From Robertkochia aurantiaca (lineage in GTDB: Bacteria; Bacteroidota; Bacteroidia; Flavobacteriales; Flavobacteriaceae), in the NCBI RefSeq assembly GCF_020166495.1, contig NZ_JAINZS010000002.1, positions 434,001-498,000 of the forward strand: a stretch of 64,000 nucleotides of DNA. The letters run 5' to 3'. The first letter of the stretch is position 1; every line of letters begins with the position of its first letter. Position numbers and translations under genes: made by a program. Below the pieces are notes generated by a model, which did no database searches, was not told where the DNA came from, and saw only the letters and a program-made list of their open reading frames with translations. This document shows, piece by piece, positions 26,095-38,205 of the stretch.

Positions 26095-26382
26095 TTCTTT
26101 CGGGTATACGGGGATACGGGGATACGGTGATGCAGTTAAAAAATAATTAAGACGTATCCCCTCCTTTCCAGGGAGGGGTGCCCTGCGTGCAGGGCGGGGT
26201 GGTTCTCAATTTTTTCCATAAAACTAAACAGGTCAACAAAACTCCCTGAATATCAGAATTCCTAAACCTGTCATGCCACTCCCCCTTAGAAACGCCATCG
26301 GCAATGGCCTTTCTCTAATAAGGTGTACTTACCAGTACCCCACCACTCTCTATTCTCCATTCTCTATTCTCTACTCTCCAAC
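26095..26382. repeat. intergenic space with short arrays and a palindromic element
   Basis: At 26102-26133 are 8-base units (GGGGATAC, GGGGATAC, GGTGATGC). At 26151-26207 is a palindromic element. At about 26346-26382 there is a pyrimidine-rich array of 7-base period (TCTATTC, TCCATTC, TCTATTC, TCTACTC). No gene is seen. Confidence 0.65.
26151..26207 (-). repeat. palindromic intergenic element, copy 2
   Basis: Read on the minus strand it begins ACCACCCCGCCCTGC, with two perfect-looking hairpins: GCCCTGC/GCAGGGC, then CCCCTCC/GGAGGGG around CTGGAAA. It corresponds to the element at 20947-21004 in reverse orientation and also sits next to an 8-base array. Confidence 0.7.
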
Positions 26383-26697
26383 CTACGCTTCTCCGGTAGG
26401 GCCGAAATTCATAGGAATCGGAGGCTGCTCATAGTCTTTGATCTCCCCATGCTGATTTTCGAAACGTTGCACGTTATCATTCAGAGCTTTCAGAAACCGC
26501 TTGGCATGTTGAGGGGTGAGTATGATACGGCTTTTAACCTTTGCCTTAGGGCGGCCGGGCATGATATTGATAAAGTCTACCACGAACTCAGAAACCGAAT
26601 GATTGATAATGGCAAGGTTGGAATAGATGCCTTCGGCGGTGGCCTCATCCAGTTCTATATTGATCTGTGATTTTTTGTTGTTATCCTGTTCACTCAT
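26383..26697 (-). CDS. DUF3467 protein
   Basis: This protein of about 104 residues has the DUF3467 core: INIELDEATAEGIYSNLAII, then HSVSEFVVDFINIMPG and RIILTPQHAKRFLKALNDN. The ATG at 26697 (MSEQDNNKK) is chosen because upstream codons have no family likeness. It lies after rpoC on the same strand, a position conserved in Flavobacteriaceae, but a terminator after rpoC separates them. The function is unknown; it is small and soluble. Confidence 0.88.
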   Translation of the reverse strand: MSEQDNNKKSQINIELDEATAEGIYSNLAIINHSVSEFVVDFINIMPGRPKAKVKSRIILTPQHAKRFLKALNDNVQRFENQHGEIKDYEQPPIPMNFGPTGEA

Positions 26698-26782
26698 AAT
26701 ACGGGTTTTATTCTGCAAGGTAGCATTTTTAAAGAAAACTTGGCGTGTTGCAAGCATCGGGAATGCCGCCGGAAAAAGGCAT

Positions 26783-26812
26783 AAAAAAACCCCGGGCGGT
26801 AGCCCGGGGTTG
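26783..26812 (-). terminator. Rho-independent terminator after rpoC
   Basis: On the minus strand an 8-bp GC stem (CCCCGGGC/GCCCGGGG) with a TACC loop is followed by seven T, about 20 bases past the rpoC stop. It ends the long ribosomal/RNA polymerase transcript. Confidence 0.9.
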
Positions 26813-26832
26813 TATATAAAAGCTTAAATCGC

Positions 26833-29800
26833 TTAGAAATTCACTTGCTGTTTGCTAGCCATGATCTCTTCGTATTCTTCTTTCGAACCTACGATGATGT
26901 TATCATAATCACGCATACCGGTACCGGCAGGGATCTTATGACCTACGATCACGTTCTCTTTCAGACCTTCAAGCTGATCAACCTTACCGCTTACAGCAGC
27001 TTCGTTAAGCACCTTGGTGGTTTCCTGGAAGGAAGCCGCAGAGATAAATGACTTGGTTTGCAGTGATGCTCTGGTAATACCCTGAAGTATTGGTGTAGCT
27101 ACCGCAGGTACCGCATCTCTTGCGCTTACCAGCTGCTTATCTGCACGCTTCAGGATAGAGTTCTCATCTCTCAGCTCACGCGGCGAAATGATCTGTCCGG
27201 CTTTCAGATGCTCAGAGTCACCGGCATCTTCAACCACCTTCATACCAAAGATTCTGTCGTTCTCTTCGATGAAGTCGTCTTTGTGAACCAGCTGTTGCTC
27301 CAGGAAGGTTGTATCTCCTGAATCCTGAATATTCACTTTACGCATCATCTGACGAACCACGACTTCAAAGTGCTTGTCATTGATCTTCACACCCTGCAGT
27401 CGGTATACCTCCTGAACTTCGTTCACCAGGTACTGCTGAACTGCAGACGGCCCTTTAATTCTAAGAATATCTTCCGGAGTCACTGAACCATCTGAAAGCG
27501 GCATACCGGCACGTACGTAATCATTCTCCTGTACCAGGATCTGATTCGACAGTTTTACCAGGTATTTCTTCACTTCTCCCAGTTTCGATTCAACAATGAT
27601 CTCACGGTTACCACGCTTGATCTTACCGAATGATACCACCCCGTCGATCTCTGAAACCACGGCAGGATTCGAAGGATTACGCGCTTCGAAAAGCTCAGTC
27701 ACCCTTGGAAGACCACCGGTAATATCACCTGCTTTCGATGATTTTCTCGGGATCTTAACAAGAATTTTTCCTTCTTTGATCTTATCTCCGTTATCTACCA
27801 TCAGGTGGGCACCTACAGGCAGGTTGTACGAACGAAGGGTTTCCCCTTTGCTGTTCTTAATGTGCAGGGTAGGAATCAGTTTCTTGTTTCTCGATTCTGA
27901 GATCACTTTTTCCTGGAATCCTGTCTGCTCATCAATCTCTACCTGGTACGTAACACCCTGGTCGATGTTTTCGTATTCGATCTTACCGGCGAATTCAGAA
28001 ATAATCACCGCGTTATACGGATCCCACTGACAGATAACATCACCTTTCTGAACCGAGGCACCGTCTTCAACGAAGATCTGAGAACCATAAGGTACGTTAT
28101 TGGTACCCAATGTAATTCCGGTCTTCTCATCGATGAATTTCACCTCTGCGGTTCGAGAGATCACGATATCAACAGGTTTACCTTCTGCATCTTCTCCCTT
28201 AACGGTCTTAAGATCTTCGATCTCCACCTTACTGTTGTATCGGGCAATGATCTTATTCTCCTCTGAGATGTTCCCTGCGATACCCCCTACGTGGAAGGTA
28301 CGCAGTGTAAGCTGTGTTCCGGGCTCTCCGATCGACTGGGCTGCAACCACTCCGACCGCTTCACCTCGCTGTACCATTTTACCGGTAGCCAGGTTTCGTC
28401 CGTAACACTTGGTACAAATACCTTGTTTAGCCTCACAGGTAAGCGGTGAACGTACTTCTACCTTTTCGATAGGAGACTCTTCGATCTTGCGAACGATCTC
28501 TTCAGAGATCTCATCACCGGCACTTACCAGCAATTCTTCGGTTAGCGGATCGAATACATCATTCAGAGCCACACGACCCAGAATTCGCTCACCCAGTGAT
28601 TCTACAATTTCTTCATTCTTTTTAAGCGGCTCTACCTCTACACCTCTCAGCGTACCACAATCTTCTGCATTAACGATCACATCCTGTGAAACGTCTACCA
28701 GACGACGGGTAAGGTAACCCGCATCGGCCGTTTTTAGCGCCGTATCGGCAAGACCCTTACGGGCACCGTGAGTCGAGATAAAGTACTCGAGAATCGAAAG
28801 CCCTTCTTTAAAGTTCGAAAGGATCGGGTTCTCAATAATCTCTCCACCACCGGCGGTCGATTTTTTCGGCTTGGCCATCAGACCCCTCATACCAGTAAGC
28901 TGACGGATCTGCTCTTTAGATCCCCTCGCCCCTGAATCCAGCATCATGAATACCGAGTTGAATCCCTGGTTATCTTCACGAATACGCTTCATGGCCAGCT
29001 CTGTAAGCATGACATTGGTAGAGGTCCACACGTCGATCACCTGGTTATAACGCTCGTTATTGGTGATCAGACCCATGTTATAGTTCATCATGATCCCGTC
29101 AACCTGTTCGTTGGCCTCTTCGATCATGGTATGTTTCTCTTCCGGAATGATAATATCCCCAAGACTGAATGACAATCCGCCTTTAAATGCGAAGTTGTAA
29201 CCCATATTCTTGATCTTATCGAGGAAGTCTGCTGTGGTAGGTACATCGGTAGCTTTCAAAATACGACCGATAATATCTCTCAGCGATTTCTTGGTAAGCA
29301 GTTCGTTTACAAAACCAACACCTTCAGGCACCACCTGGTTGAACAGGATACGACCTACTGTGGTTTCGATGATCTTATTGACCAGCTTTCCTTCTTCATT
29401 ATAGTCTTTCGCACGAACCTTAACGATGGCGTTGAGTTCCACACGCTTTTCATTAAAGGCGATGGTTACCTCATCTTCTGAATAGAAGGTCAGTCCTTCA
29501 CCCTTGATCTTACGTTCTTCGGTAGACTTACGCGCCTTGGTCATATAGTACAGTCCGAGTACCATATCCTGTGAAGGTACGGTGATCGGCGAACCATTGG
29601 CCGGGTTAAGGATATTATGAGAGGCCAGCATCAATAGCTGAGCTTCCAGAATTGCCTCAGGGCCTAACGGAAGGTGTACCGCCATCTGGTCACCGTCGAA
29701 GTCGGCGTTAAATGCCGTACATACAAGAGGGTGAAGCTGAATAGCCTTACCTTCGATCAGCTTAGGCTGGAAAGCCTGGATACCCAACCGGTGCAATGTG

Positions 29801-31131
29801 GGAGCACGGTTCAGCAGTACAGGGTGTCCTTTCAATACGTTCTCCAGGATATCCCATACAACGGGCTCTCTCTTATCGATGATCTTTTTGGCCGACTTTA
29901 CAGTCTTTACAATTCCTCTTTCGATCAGTTTTCTGATCACGAAAGGCTTGTAAAGCTCGGCAGCCATATTTTTAGGAAGACCACACTCATACAGTTTCAG
30001 CTCAGGTCCTACAACGATAACCGAACGCGCTGAATAGTCAACACGCTTACCGAGCAGGTTCTGACGGAAACGTCCTTGCTTCCCTTTCAGGGAGTCAGAC
30101 AATGATTTGAGTGGTCTGTTCGATTCTGTTTTAACCGCAGACGACTTACGGGTGTTATCGAAAAGTGAATCTACAGATTCCTGCAGCATACGCTTTTCGT
30201 TACGCAAGATCACCTCAGGAGCTTTGATCTCCATCAGTCGCTTCAGACGGTTGTTACGAATGATCACCCTTCTGTAAAGGTCATTCAGGTCTGAAGTTGC
30301 GAATCGACCACCATCAAGCGGTACCAGCGGACGCAATTCCGGCGGAATTACAGGAATCACTTTCATGATCATCCACTCCGGATTGTTCTCACGGTTATTC
30401 TGAGCATCACGAAGAGCCTCTACCACCTGCAGACGCTTCAGAGCCTCTGTCTTACGCTGCTTTGAGGTTTCATTGTTGGCTTTGTGACGCAGTTCATATG
30501 AAAGCTCATCAAGATTGATACGGGAAAGGAGGTCAATAAGACACTCTGCTCCCATCTTGGCGATGAACTTGTTAGGATCTGTATCATCCAGATACTGATT
30601 TTCCGGCGGAAGAGATTCCAGTATATTCAGGTATTCCTCTTCTGTAAGGAAGTCCATCTTCTCCACCGGATCTCCGTCGGCATTCTTGGCAGTACCCGGC
30701 TGGATAACCACATAACGCTCATAATAGATGATCATGTCAAGTTTCTTCGAAGGAAGACCTAACAAATAACCGATTTTGTTCGGCAGTGAACGGAAGTACC
30801 AGATATGAGCTACCGGTACGACCAGGTTGATATGACCCACACGGTCGCGACGTACTTTCTTTTCGGTCACTTCTACCCCGCAGCGGTCACAAACAATTCC
30901 TTTATATCGAATTCGCTTATATTTACCACAGGCACATTCGTAATCTTTTACCGGACCGAAGATGCGCTCGCAAAACAGACCGTCACGCTCCGGTTTGTGG
31001 GTACGGTAATTGATTGTTTCCGGCTTTAACACCTCGCCTCTTGATTCGGCCAGGATGGCCTCGGGAGATGCTAATCCGATCGAGATCTTATTAAATCTCT
31101 GTACTGTATTCTTATCTTTATTTCTAGCCAT
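26833..31131 (-). CDS. rpoC: RNA polymerase subunit beta'
   Basis: This full-length 1432-residue beta' subunit has an N-terminal zinc ribbon ([20 protein letters not shown], ~66-85) and the active-site [12 protein letters not shown] with three catalytic Asp (~460-470). The bridge helix/trigger loop region is near GLRGLMAKP (~740). A second zinc site ([13 protein letters not shown]) precedes RTFHVGG. It starts 82 bases after the rpoB stop on the same strand and is the last gene of the transcript before a strong terminator. Confidence 0.99.
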   Translation of the reverse strand: MARNKDKNTVQRFNKISIGLASPEAILAESRGEVLKPETINYRTHKPERDGLFCERIFGPVKDYECACGKYKRIRYKGIVCDRCGVEVTEKKVRRDRVGHINLVVPVAHIWYFRSLPNKIGYLLGLPSKKLDMIIYYERYVVIQPGTAKNADGDPVEKMDFLTEEEYLNILESLPPENQYLDDTDPNKFIAKMGAECLIDLLSRINLDELSYELRHKANNETSKQRKTEALKRLQVVEALRDAQNNRENNPEWMIMKVIPVIPPELRPLVPLDGGRFATSDLNDLYRRVIIRNNRLKRLMEIKAPEVILRNEKRMLQESVDSLFDNTRKSSAVKTESNRPLKSLSDSLKGKQGRFRQNLLGKRVDYSARSVIVVGPELKLYECGLPKNMAAELYKPFVIRKLIERGIVKTVKSAKKIIDKREPVVWDILENVLKGHPVLLNRAPTLHRLGIQAFQPKLIEGKAIQLHPLVCTAFNADFDGDQMAVHLPLGPEAILEAQLLMLASHNILNPANGSPITVPSQDMVLGLYYMTKARKSTEERKIKGEGLTFYSEDEVTIAFNEKRVELNAIVKVRAKDYNEEGKLVNKIIETTVGRILFNQVVPEGVGFVNELLTKKSLRDIIGRILKATDVPTTADFLDKIKNMGYNFAFKGGLSFSLGDIIIPEEKHTMIEEANEQVDGIMMNYNMGLITNNERYNQVIDVWTSTNVMLTELAMKRIREDNQGFNSVFMMLDSGARGSKEQIRQLTGMRGLMAKPKKSTAGGGEIIENPILSNFKEGLSILEYFISTHGARKGLADTALKTADAGYLTRRLVDVSQDVIVNAEDCGTLRGVEVEPLKKNEEIVESLGERILGRVALNDVFDPLTEELLVSAGDEISEEIVRKIEESPIEKVEVRSPLTCEAKQGICTKCYGRNLATGKMVQRGEAVGVVAAQSIGEPGTQLTLRTFHVGGIAGNISEENKIIARYNSKVEIEDLKTVKGEDAEGKPVDIVISRTAEVKFIDEKTGITLGTNNVPYGSQIFVEDGASVQKGDVICQWDPYNAVIISEFAGKIEYENIDQGVTYQVEIDEQTGFQEKVISESRNKKLIPTLHIKNSKGETLRSYNLPVGAHLMVDNGDKIKEGKILVKIPRKSSKAGDITGGLPRVTELFEARNPSNPAVVSEIDGVVSFGKIKRGNREIIVESKLGEVKKYLVKLSNQILVQENDYVRAGMPLSDGSVTPEDILRIKGPSAVQQYLVNEVQEVYRLQGVKINDKHFEVVVRQMMRKVNIQDSGDTTFLEQQLVHKDDFIEENDRIFGMKVVEDAGDSEHLKAGQIISPRELRDENSILKRADKQLVSARDAVPAVATPILQGITRASLQTKSFISAASFQETTKVLNEAAVSGKVDQLEGLKENVIVGHKIPAGTGMRDYDNIIVGSKEEYEEIMASKQQVNF

Positions 31132-31213
31132 GATACTATGGTGATATGAATTAAGTGTAAAAAATACCCCTTTTTGGGAGGCAGCTTTCCCTAAGAAAAG
31201 CTGCCCTCAAAAA

Positions 31214-34200
31214 TTATTCTTCTAATCTGATGTCCAGTCCGAGACCTTTAAGCTCGTGCATCAATACATTGAACGATTCCGGTAAACCAGGTTCCGGCAT
31301 CGATTCTCCTTTCACGATCGATTCGTAGGTCTTAGCCCTACCGATCACATCATCAGATTTCACAGTCAGGATCTCTCTAAGCGTGCTCGATGCGCCATAG
31401 GCTTCCAGAGCCCAAACTTCCATCTCTCCAAATCGCTGACCCCCGAATTGTGCTTTACCACCAAGTGGCTGCTGGGTAATTAGCGAGTACGGTCCGATAG
31501 AACGTGCGTGCATCTTGTCATCTACCATGTGACCCAGTTTCAGCATATAGATCACACCAACGGTTGCGGCCTGATCGAAACGCTCTCCGGTACCTCCGTC
31601 ATACAGGTGTGTATGACCGAATCGCGGAATTCCTGCTTCGTCTGTAAGTTCGTTGATCTCATCAAGAGAGGCACCGTCAAAGATCGGGGTGGCAAACTTC
31701 CTCTGAAGCTTCTTCCCGGCCCATCCCAGTACGGTCTCATAGATCTGTCCGATGTTCATACGCGAAGGTACCCCCAGCGGGTTCAACACGATGTCTACAG
31801 GTGTACCGTCTTCAAGGAAAGGCATGTCTTCTTCCCTTACAATACGTGCCACGATACCTTTGTTACCGTGACGACCCGCCATCTTGTCTCCCACTTTCAG
31901 CTTACGCTTTTTGGCGATATACACCTTGGCAAGCTTCATGATACCTGCAGGCAGTTCATCACCTACAGAAATGGTAAACTTATCTCTTCTGAGCGCCCCC
32001 TGAAGGTCGTTCAGTTTGATCTTATAATTGTGTAACAGATCGTTGATAAGCTTGTTGGTCTTGTCATCGGTAGTCCAGGTTCCGCTTACCAGGTGAGCGA
32101 AGTCATCAACTGCATTCAGCATCTTCTGAGTATACTTCTTACCTTTAGGGAATACCTCTTCACCCAGGTCGTTAAACACTCCCTGTGAAGTTTTACCGTT
32201 GACCAGTCCGAACAATTTCTCGATCAGACGATCTTTCAATGCCGCGAACTTGCTTTCATACTCAAGCTCCAGTTTCGCGATATCTTCTTTATCCTTGGCG
32301 CGTTTGCGCTTATCTTTTATAGCTCTTGAGAAGAGTTTCTTATCGATCACAACTCCGCTCAGCGATGGAGAAGCTTTCAGAGAAGCATCTTTCACATCAC
32401 CTGCCTTGTCACCGAAGATCGCTCTTAACAGCTTCTCTTCAGGGGTCGGATCAGACTCTCCTTTAGGCGTGATCTTCCCGATCAGAATATCTCCGGGCTT
32501 CACTTCAGCACCGATTCTGATCATTCCGTTCTCATCGAGTTCTTTGGTCGCCTCTTCAGACACGTTAGGAATATCGTTGGTCAGCTCTTCAGCTCCCAGT
32601 TTGGTATCCCTTACCTCCAGTGAGTACTCATCGATGTGGATTGAAGTGAAGATATCTTCACGAACCACTTTCTCTGAGATCACGATCGCATCCTCAAAGT
32701 TATAACCCTTCCACGGCATGAATGCCACTTGCAGGTTACGACCAAGAGCCAGTTCTCCTTGTTGGGTAGCATACCCTTCACAAAGCACCTGTCCCTTCTC
32801 TACCTTATCGCCTTTCTTAACGATCGGCTTCAGGTTGATAGAGGTTCCCTGGTTGGTCTTTCTGAACTTCACCAGGTCATAGGTGGTAAAGTCATCATCA
32901 AAACTCACCATTCGCTCCTCATCATCGCGATCATACTTTATGATGATCTTACGGGCATCGACATAGTCAACCACTCCTGAACGCTCTGCATTCACCAGTA
33001 CTCTTGAGTCTGAGGCCACCTGGCGCTCAAGTCCGGTACCGACAATCGGGGAATCAGGACGTAACAATGGTACGGCCTGACGCATCATGTTCGATCCCAT
33101 CAGTGCACGGTTCGCATCATCATGCTCCAGGAACGGAATGAGGGATGCAGAAATCGAAGCGATCTGGTTCGGCGCCACATCGGTATAGTGAACATCGCTC
33201 GGTTCAACAACCGGGAAGTCTCCTTCCTCACGGGCGATCACTTTATCATTTTCTATGGTACCATCATCTTTCAGCGGAATGTTCGCCTGGGCGATCTTAC
33301 GCTCTTCTTCCTCTTCTGCACTCAGGTAGATCACATTTTTGAGATCAACCTTCCCGTTCTCCACTTTACGATACGGGGTTTCGATGAAGCCCATGTTGTT
33401 CACCTTCGCATATACACTCAGCGAGGAGATCAGACCGATATTCGGACCTTCAGGGGTCTCGATCGGACAAAGTCTTCCGTAGTGAGTATAGTGAACGTCA
33501 CGTACCTCGAACCCGGCTCTTTCTCTTGAAAGACCACCTGGCCCCAGGGCAGAAAGACGACGCTTGTGCGTGATCTCTGCCAGCGGGTTTGTCTGGTCCA
33601 TGAACTGAGACAACTGGTTGGTTCCAAAGAACGAATTGATCACCGAAGAAAGCGTCTTCGCATTGATCAGGTCGATCGGAGTAAATACCTCGTTATCCCT
33701 GACGTTCATACGCTCGCGAATGGTTCGGGCCATACGGGCCAAACCAACACCGAACTGGGTAGACAGCTGCTCACCCACCGTACGTACACGACGGTTTGAA
33801 AGGTGATCGATATCATCGATCTCTGCTTTAGAGTTGATGAGCTCGATCAGGTATTTGATGATGGTAATAATATCTTCCTTGGTCAGTACCTGCTTATCCA
33901 TATCGATATTCAGGCCTAACTTCTTGTTCATACGGTAACGACCTACCTCTCCCAGGTTATAACGCTGGTCAGAGAAGAAGAGCTTGTCGATGATACCACG
34001 TGCGGTCTCTTCATCCGGCGGCTCAGCATTACGCAGCTGGCGGTAGATGTGCTCTACGGCTTCTTTCTCTGAGTTGGTAGGGTCTTTCTGAAGGGTGTTG
34101 TAAATGATCGCATAGTCACCGGTCTGACTGTCTTCCTTATGAAGAAGAATTGTCTTAACATCAGTATCAACGATTTCATCTACATGCTCCTTTTCCAGAA

Positions 34201-35026
34201 TGGTATCCCGGTCTAAAATGATCTCGTTACGTTCGATAGACACCACTTCTCCGGTATCCTCATCAACGAAATCTTCATGCCAGGTCTTCAGTACTCTCGC
34301 TGCCAGTTTACGGCCGAGTACTTTCTTGAGTCCGGTCTTGGTCACCTTCACCTCCTCTGCAAGGTCAAAGATTTCCAAAATGTCTTTGTCGCGCTCAAAA
34401 CCGATGGCGCGGAACAAAGTGGTAACCGGTAATTTTTTCTTTCTGTCGATATAAGCGTACATCACGCTGTTGATATCGGTAGCAAACTCGATCCATGATC
34501 CTTTAAATGGAATCACACGGGCCGAATAAAGTTTAGTTCCGTTTGCGTGGAACGATTGACCGAAGAATACACCAGGAGACCTGTGTAACTGCGATACGAC
34601 AACGCGTTCTGCTCCGTTGATTACGAAGGTACCGCTCGGGGTCATATACGGGATGGTTCCCAGGTACACGTCCTGCACGATGGTTTCGAAGTCTTCGTGC
34701 TCCGGATCGGTACAATATAATTTCAACCGGGCTTTAAGTGGCACACTGTAAGTTAATCCACGCTCGATACATTCCTGAATGTTGTAGCGGGGAGGATCGA
34801 TGAAGTAGTCAAGGAACTCGAGTACAAATTGATTACGCGTATCAGTTATAGGGAAGTTCTCCATGAAGGTATTGTAGAGACCTTCGTTACCTCTTTCTTC
34901 AGATTTCGTTTCCAGTTGAAAGAAGTCCTGGAATGACTTAATCTGAATGTCCAAGAAATCCGGATAGTCCGGGGTATTCTTAGCAGAGGCGAAATTGATT
35001 CTTTCAGTCTGATTTGTGAACATCAA
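31214..35026 (-). CDS. rpoB: RNA polymerase subunit beta
   Basis: The 1270-residue beta subunit is complete. The rifampicin-pocket segment reads [20 protein letters not shown] followed by [13 protein letters not shown], the drug-sensitive type of sequence. The C-terminal [20 protein letters not shown] clamp region is intact. It lies 135 bases downstream of rplL, with two hairpins in that gap, and upstream of rpoC. Confidence 0.99.
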   Translation of the reverse strand: MMFTNQTERINFASAKNTPDYPDFLDIQIKSFQDFFQLETKSEERGNEGLYNTFMENFPITDTRNQFVLEFLDYFIDPPRYNIQECIERGLTYSVPLKARLKLYCTDPEHEDFETIVQDVYLGTIPYMTPSGTFVINGAERVVVSQLHRSPGVFFGQSFHANGTKLYSARVIPFKGSWIEFATDINSVMYAYIDRKKKLPVTTLFRAIGFERDKDILEIFDLAEEVKVTKTGLKKVLGRKLAARVLKTWHEDFVDEDTGEVVSIERNEIILDRDTILEKEHVDEIVDTDVKTILLHKEDSQTGDYAIIYNTLQKDPTNSEKEAVEHIYRQLRNAEPPDEETARGIIDKLFFSDQRYNLGEVGRYRMNKKLGLNIDMDKQVLTKEDIITIIKYLIELINSKAEIDDIDHLSNRRVRTVGEQLSTQFGVGLARMARTIRERMNVRDNEVFTPIDLINAKTLSSVINSFFGTNQLSQFMDQTNPLAEITHKRRLSALGPGGLSRERAGFEVRDVHYTHYGRLCPIETPEGPNIGLISSLSVYAKVNNMGFIETPYRKVENGKVDLKNVIYLSAEEEEERKIAQANIPLKDDGTIENDKVIAREEGDFPVVEPSDVHYTDVAPNQIASISASLIPFLEHDDANRALMGSNMMRQAVPLLRPDSPIVGTGLERQVASDSRVLVNAERSGVVDYVDARKIIIKYDRDDEERMVSFDDDFTTYDLVKFRKTNQGTSINLKPIVKKGDKVEKGQVLCEGYATQQGELALGRNLQVAFMPWKGYNFEDAIVISEKVVREDIFTSIHIDEYSLEVRDTKLGAEELTNDIPNVSEEATKELDENGMIRIGAEVKPGDILIGKITPKGESDPTPEEKLLRAIFGDKAGDVKDASLKASPSLSGVVIDKKLFSRAIKDKRKRAKDKEDIAKLELEYESKFAALKDRLIEKLFGLVNGKTSQGVFNDLGEEVFPKGKKYTQKMLNAVDDFAHLVSGTWTTDDKTNKLINDLLHNYKIKLNDLQGALRRDKFTISVGDELPAGIMKLAKVYIAKKRKLKVGDKMAGRHGNKGIVARIVREEDMPFLEDGTPVDIVLNPLGVPSRMNIGQIYETVLGWAGKKLQRKFATPIFDGASLDEINELTDEAGIPRFGHTHLYDGGTGERFDQAATVGVIYMLKLGHMVDDKMHARSIGPYSLITQQPLGGKAQFGGQRFGEMEVWALEAYGASSTLREILTVKSDDVIGRAKTYESIVKGESMPEPGLPESFNVLMHELKGLGLDIRLEE

Positions 35027-35061
35027 TGGACAGTATTATTGATTAAAATAAATGTTAAACC

Positions 35062-35129
35062 GCGTATACAATTATATACGCAAAAGGGTTTAGGTCTAAT
35101 CCCACCTTGTTGCGGGAAAGACCTAAACC
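35062..35129 (-). promoter_or_regulatory. rplL-rpoB intergenic hairpins (processing or attenuation site)
   Basis: Going downstream from rplL, the first structure (35129-35087) is a long stem GGTTTAGGTCT/AGACCTAAACC with a second inner stem (TCCCGC/GTGGGA-like). The next (35081-35062) is GCGTATA paired with TATACGC. Neither has a long T-run. In E. coli the same gap holds an attenuator and an RNase III site; a similar role here is inference. Confidence 0.6.
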
Positions 35130-35161
35130 GTTGTTTTACAGCTTGCGCTGTAGTTCTGAAG

Positions 35162-35539
35162 TTACTTCAGCTCTACCTCAGCACCAGCTTCCTCTAAAGA
35201 TGCTTTAAGACCTTCGGCCTCATCTTTAGCTACACCTTCTTTAACAGCCTTAGGAGCGCTGTCAACTAGCTCTTTTGCATCTTTAAGTCCAAGACCGGTA
35301 AGTTCTTTTACCAGCTTAACTACTGCAAGCTTTGAAGAACCGGCCGCTTTAAGGATTACGTCAAATTCGGTTTTCTCTTCAGCAGCTTCACCACCACCGG
35401 CAGCAGCGCCACCAGCAACAGCTACAGCAGCAGCTGCAGGCTCGATGCCATATTCTTCTTTAAGTATATCAGCTAACTCGTTTACTTCTTTTACTGTAAG
35501 GTTAACCAACTGTTCTGCAAAATCTTTTAAATCTGCCAT
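35162..35539 (-). CDS. rplL: 50S ribosomal protein L7/L12
   Basis: The 125-residue acidic stalk protein has an N-terminal dimer helix, an Ala-rich hinge (residues ~35-55) and the C-terminal domain with [12 protein letters not shown] and [15 protein letters not shown]. It recruits translation GTPases, including the EF-Tu encoded nearby. It lies 61 bases after rplJ in the L11-L1-L10-L12 order. Confidence 0.98.
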   Translation of the reverse strand: MADLKDFAEQLVNLTVKEVNELADILKEEYGIEPAAAAVAVAGGAAAGGGEAAEEKTEFDVILKAAGSSKLAVVKLVKELTGLGLKDAKELVDSAPKAVKEGVAKDEAEGLKASLEEAGAEVELK

Positions 35540-35600
35540 CTTTCTATCGTTTTAAAAATAAAAAATTCTAATTTATAATTGTGTTAAAGTGCGTACGTAC

Positions 35601-36122
35601 TTATGATTCTTTTTCTGAAAGCGTCTTCAGGATACCTGCAAGCTTACCTCCTCCTGACTTAAGACCGCTGATAACGTTCTTAGCAGGTGATTGAAGCAAT
35701 GCGATGATATCGGCGATAACCTCTTCCTTCGATTTGATGCTGGTAAGCACATCAAGCTGCTCATCTCCGATATAGATCGCCTCTTCGATAAAGGCTCCTT
35801 TCAGGATGGGACGCTCAGACTTCTTTCTGAAGTCTTTGATCAGCTTGGCAGGTGCATTCCCGGCCTCAGCAATCATCAGGGAAGTGTTTCCTTTCAGGGT
35901 CTCAGGAAGTTTCCCGAAATCCTTTTCTGAAGCTTCCATTGCTTTTGCAAGCAAGGTGTTCTTAACTACGGCAAGTTTGATATTCGCTTTGAACGCCGCT
36001 CTCCTCAGGTTTGAGGTAGCCTGGGCATCCAGTCCTGAAATATCAGCCAGATAGATCGTGCTACCTTCAGCTAATTGCGCAGTTAAATCTTCTATTACCG
36101 TTAACTTTTCTTCTCTAGTCAT
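35601..36122 (-). CDS. rplJ: 50S ribosomal protein L10
   Basis: The 173-residue stalk base protein has TIYLADISGLDAQATSNLRR and KLAVVKNTLLAKAME, typical of L10. Its C-terminal helix binds L12 dimers. It sits 21 bases after rplA. In many bacteria L10 represses its own mRNA; no leader structure can be asserted in so short a gap. Confidence 0.98.
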   Translation of the reverse strand: MTREEKLTVIEDLTAQLAEGSTIYLADISGLDAQATSNLRRAAFKANIKLAVVKNTLLAKAMEASEKDFGKLPETLKGNTSLMIAEAGNAPAKLIKDFRKKSERPILKGAFIEEAIYIGDEQLDVLTSIKSKEEVIADIIALLQSPAKNVISGLKSGGGKLAGILKTLSEKES

Positions 36123-36143
36123 GATTAAAAAATTTAAAACTGC

Positions 36144-36836
36144 CTATGAAACTGCTTTCGGATCTACCGGTACACTAGGACTCATGGTACTTGACATATA
36201 AATACTCTTAATGTAAGTACCCTTGGCCGCAGTTGGCTTCAGTTTGATTAATGTTTGAATCAGTTCATTTGCGTTACCTGCAATTTTATCTGCAGAGAAT
36301 GAAGCCTTTCCGATTGAAGCATGAACGATACCGGTCTTGTCAACTTTAAAGTCGATCTTACCAGCCTTCACTTCTTCCACAGCTTTGGCTACATCCATAG
36401 TAACTGTACCTGTTTTAGGGTTTGGCATTAAACCTCTGGGACCTAATATACGACCCAAAGGACCCAATTTCCCCATCACGCTTGGCATGGTGATGATCAC
36501 ATCAACATCAGTCCAACCGTCTTTGATCTTTTGCAGATACTCATCTAACCCGACGTAATCAGCTCCGGCATCTTTGGCTTCCTGCTCTTTGTCAGGAGTA
36601 ACCAGTGCCAGCACCTTCACATCTTTACCCGTTCCGTGAGGAAGGGTTACAACGCCTCTTACCATTTGATTCGCTTTACGAGGATCAACCCCTAAACGAA
36701 CTGCCAGGTCAACAGAAGCATCGAACTTTACGTTAGTGATATCTTTTACCAATTGAGAAGCCTCAGCAACAGTATAAACTTTTGAGCGGTCTATCTTTGC
36801 TACTGCTTCTTTTTGTTTTTTCGTTAATCGTGCCAT
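36144..36836 (-). CDS. rplA: 50S ribosomal protein L1
   Basis: The 230-residue protein contains [19 protein letters not shown] (residues ~130-148), the L1 signature, and an [20 protein letters not shown] block. It is part of the E-site stalk. It lies 19 bases after rplK and is cotranscribed. Confidence 0.98.
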   Translation of the reverse strand: MARLTKKQKEAVAKIDRSKVYTVAEASQLVKDITNVKFDASVDLAVRLGVDPRKANQMVRGVVTLPHGTGKDVKVLALVTPDKEQEAKDAGADYVGLDEYLQKIKDGWTDVDVIITMPSVMGKLGPLGRILGPRGLMPNPKTGTVTMDVAKAVEEVKAGKIDFKVDKTGIVHASIGKASFSADKIAGNANELIQTLIKLKPTAAKGTYIKSIYMSSTMSPSVPVDPKAVS

Positions 36837-36855
36837 TCTTAGATTCTTTTAAGAT

Positions 36856-37293
36856 TTAAAAAGGCTTTTCACCTGAAACCGTTAATCCCATTGACCTTGC
36901 AGTACCTGCAACCATGCTCATGGCCGATTCTACGGTGAATGCATTAAGGTCCTGCATTTTGTCTTCTGCGATGGTACGTACCTGATCCCAGGTAACGCTG
37001 GCCACCTTCTTACGGTTTGGCTCTCCTGAACCTTTTTTAACCTTAGCCGCTTCCAATAGCTGAACTGCCGCTGGCGGTGTCTTTACTACAAAGTCAAATG
37101 ACTTGTCTTTGTATACGGTGATAACAACTGGTAAAACTTTACCCTGTCTGTCCTGTGTACGAGCATTAAACTGCTTACAGAACTCCATGATGTTAACGCC
37201 GGCAGCACCTAGAGCGGGTCCAACCGGTGGCGACGGATTCGCAGCACCTCCCCTAACTTGTAGCTTAACTACTTTACTTACTTCTTTTGCCAT
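36856..37293 (-). CDS. rplK: 50S ribosomal protein L11
   Basis: The 145-residue protein shows [19 protein letters not shown] at the N-terminus and the C-terminal [20 protein letters not shown] with the RNA-binding helix. It forms the GTPase-associated centre and is the substrate of PrmA, whose gene is at 16551-17384. It lies 66 bases downstream of nusG. Confidence 0.98.
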   Translation of the reverse strand: MAKEVSKVVKLQVRGGAANPSPPVGPALGAAGVNIMEFCKQFNARTQDRQGKVLPVVITVYKDKSFDFVVKTPPAAVQLLEAAKVKKGSGEPNRKKVASVTWDQVRTIAEDKMQDLNAFTVESAMSMVAGTARSMGLTVSGEKPF

Positions 37294-37359
37294 TGTTTAT
37301 AGTTCAAATTAAAGTCGAAACGCCTCTATTGGAAGCAAAGGCGAATCTATATGTAACAC

Positions 37360-37911
37360 TTATACTTTCTCTACCTGCATATAGCTCAGTTCCAGCGGAG
37401 TCTTTCTTCCGAAAATCTTCACCATCACCTCGAGCTTGCGCTTTTCCTCATTGATCTTTTCAACCGTTCCGTTGAAGCCGTTGAAAGGACCATCGATCAC
37501 CTTCACCGTTTCACCTAACACATAAGGGATCGCTACATTGTCTGTTTTCACAGCCAGCTCATCAACCTTCCCTAACATGCGGTTCACCTCAGATTTTCTC
37601 AGCGGCACAGGGTCTCCACCCTTCACTTCACCCAAAAACCCGATCACACCGGTAATCGATTTTATCACGTGCACCACTTCTCCTCCCAGATTGGCTTTCA
37701 CCATTACATAGCCGGGGAAATATACACGCTCTTTACTGATCTTTTTTCCGTTACGTATTTGAATTACTTTCTCAGTAGGCACCAGCACTTCATCCACGTA
37801 ATCAGAATAACCAAGTCTGGCGATCTCTTGTTCGATATAGCCTTTAACTTTGTTTTCCTGACCGCTCACCGCTCTAACTACGTACCACTGTTTTGCTAAT
37901 GCGTCTGCCAT
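37360..37911 (-). CDS. nusG: transcription termination/antitermination factor NusG
   Basis: The 183-residue protein has the NGN domain (KQWYVVRAVSGQENKVKGYI, then YFPGYVMVKANLGGEV) and a C-terminal KOW domain (GETVKVIDGPFNGFNGTVEKIN). It couples RNA polymerase to the ribosome and Rho. It is 18 bases after secE and upstream of rplK. Confidence 0.98.
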   Translation of the reverse strand: MADALAKQWYVVRAVSGQENKVKGYIEQEIARLGYSDYVDEVLVPTEKVIQIRNGKKISKERVYFPGYVMVKANLGGEVVHVIKSITGVIGFLGEVKGGDPVPLRKSEVNRMLGKVDELAVKTDNVAIPYVLGETVKVIDGPFNGFNGTVEKINEEKRKLEVMVKIFGRKTPLELSYMQVEKV

Positions 37912-37929
37912 TGCAATACCTTTCTACTG

Positions 37930-38121
37930 TTAACTTATTAAATCGAAATACAGGCTGATCAGTTTACTGAAAACCGTATCAACACCGTAAATAGCCAAGG
38001 AAAACAGAATTGAGAAAACCGCAACAACCACCATCAGATTCTGTGCCTCTGCCCACGAAGGCCAGGTCACATTCGTTCTCAACTCTTCGAAAGATTCCTT
38101 AATATAGTTTACTATCGTCAT
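37930..38121 (-). CDS. secE: preprotein translocase subunit SecE
   Basis: This 63-residue single-span protein has the SecE core NYIKESFEELRTNVTWPSWA before one membrane segment (residues ~30-55). It stabilises SecY in the translocon. It lies between tRNA-Trp and nusG, the usual position. Confidence 0.96.
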   Translation of the reverse strand: MTIVNYIKESFEELRTNVTWPSWAEAQNLMVVVAVFSILFSLAIYGVDTVFSKLISLYFDLIS

Positions 38122-38205
38122 GACTTAACTATTAGCTTCGGCGGAGAGTTCCGAAAGCCATAAAACCACAGCTATCTTCCCCTTCACAATCCTGTTATTA
38201 CTTTG

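Noticed and set aside
33122-33529. Plus-strand frames within rpoB and rpoC
   Set aside because: These are antisense shadows of strongly conserved coding sequence.
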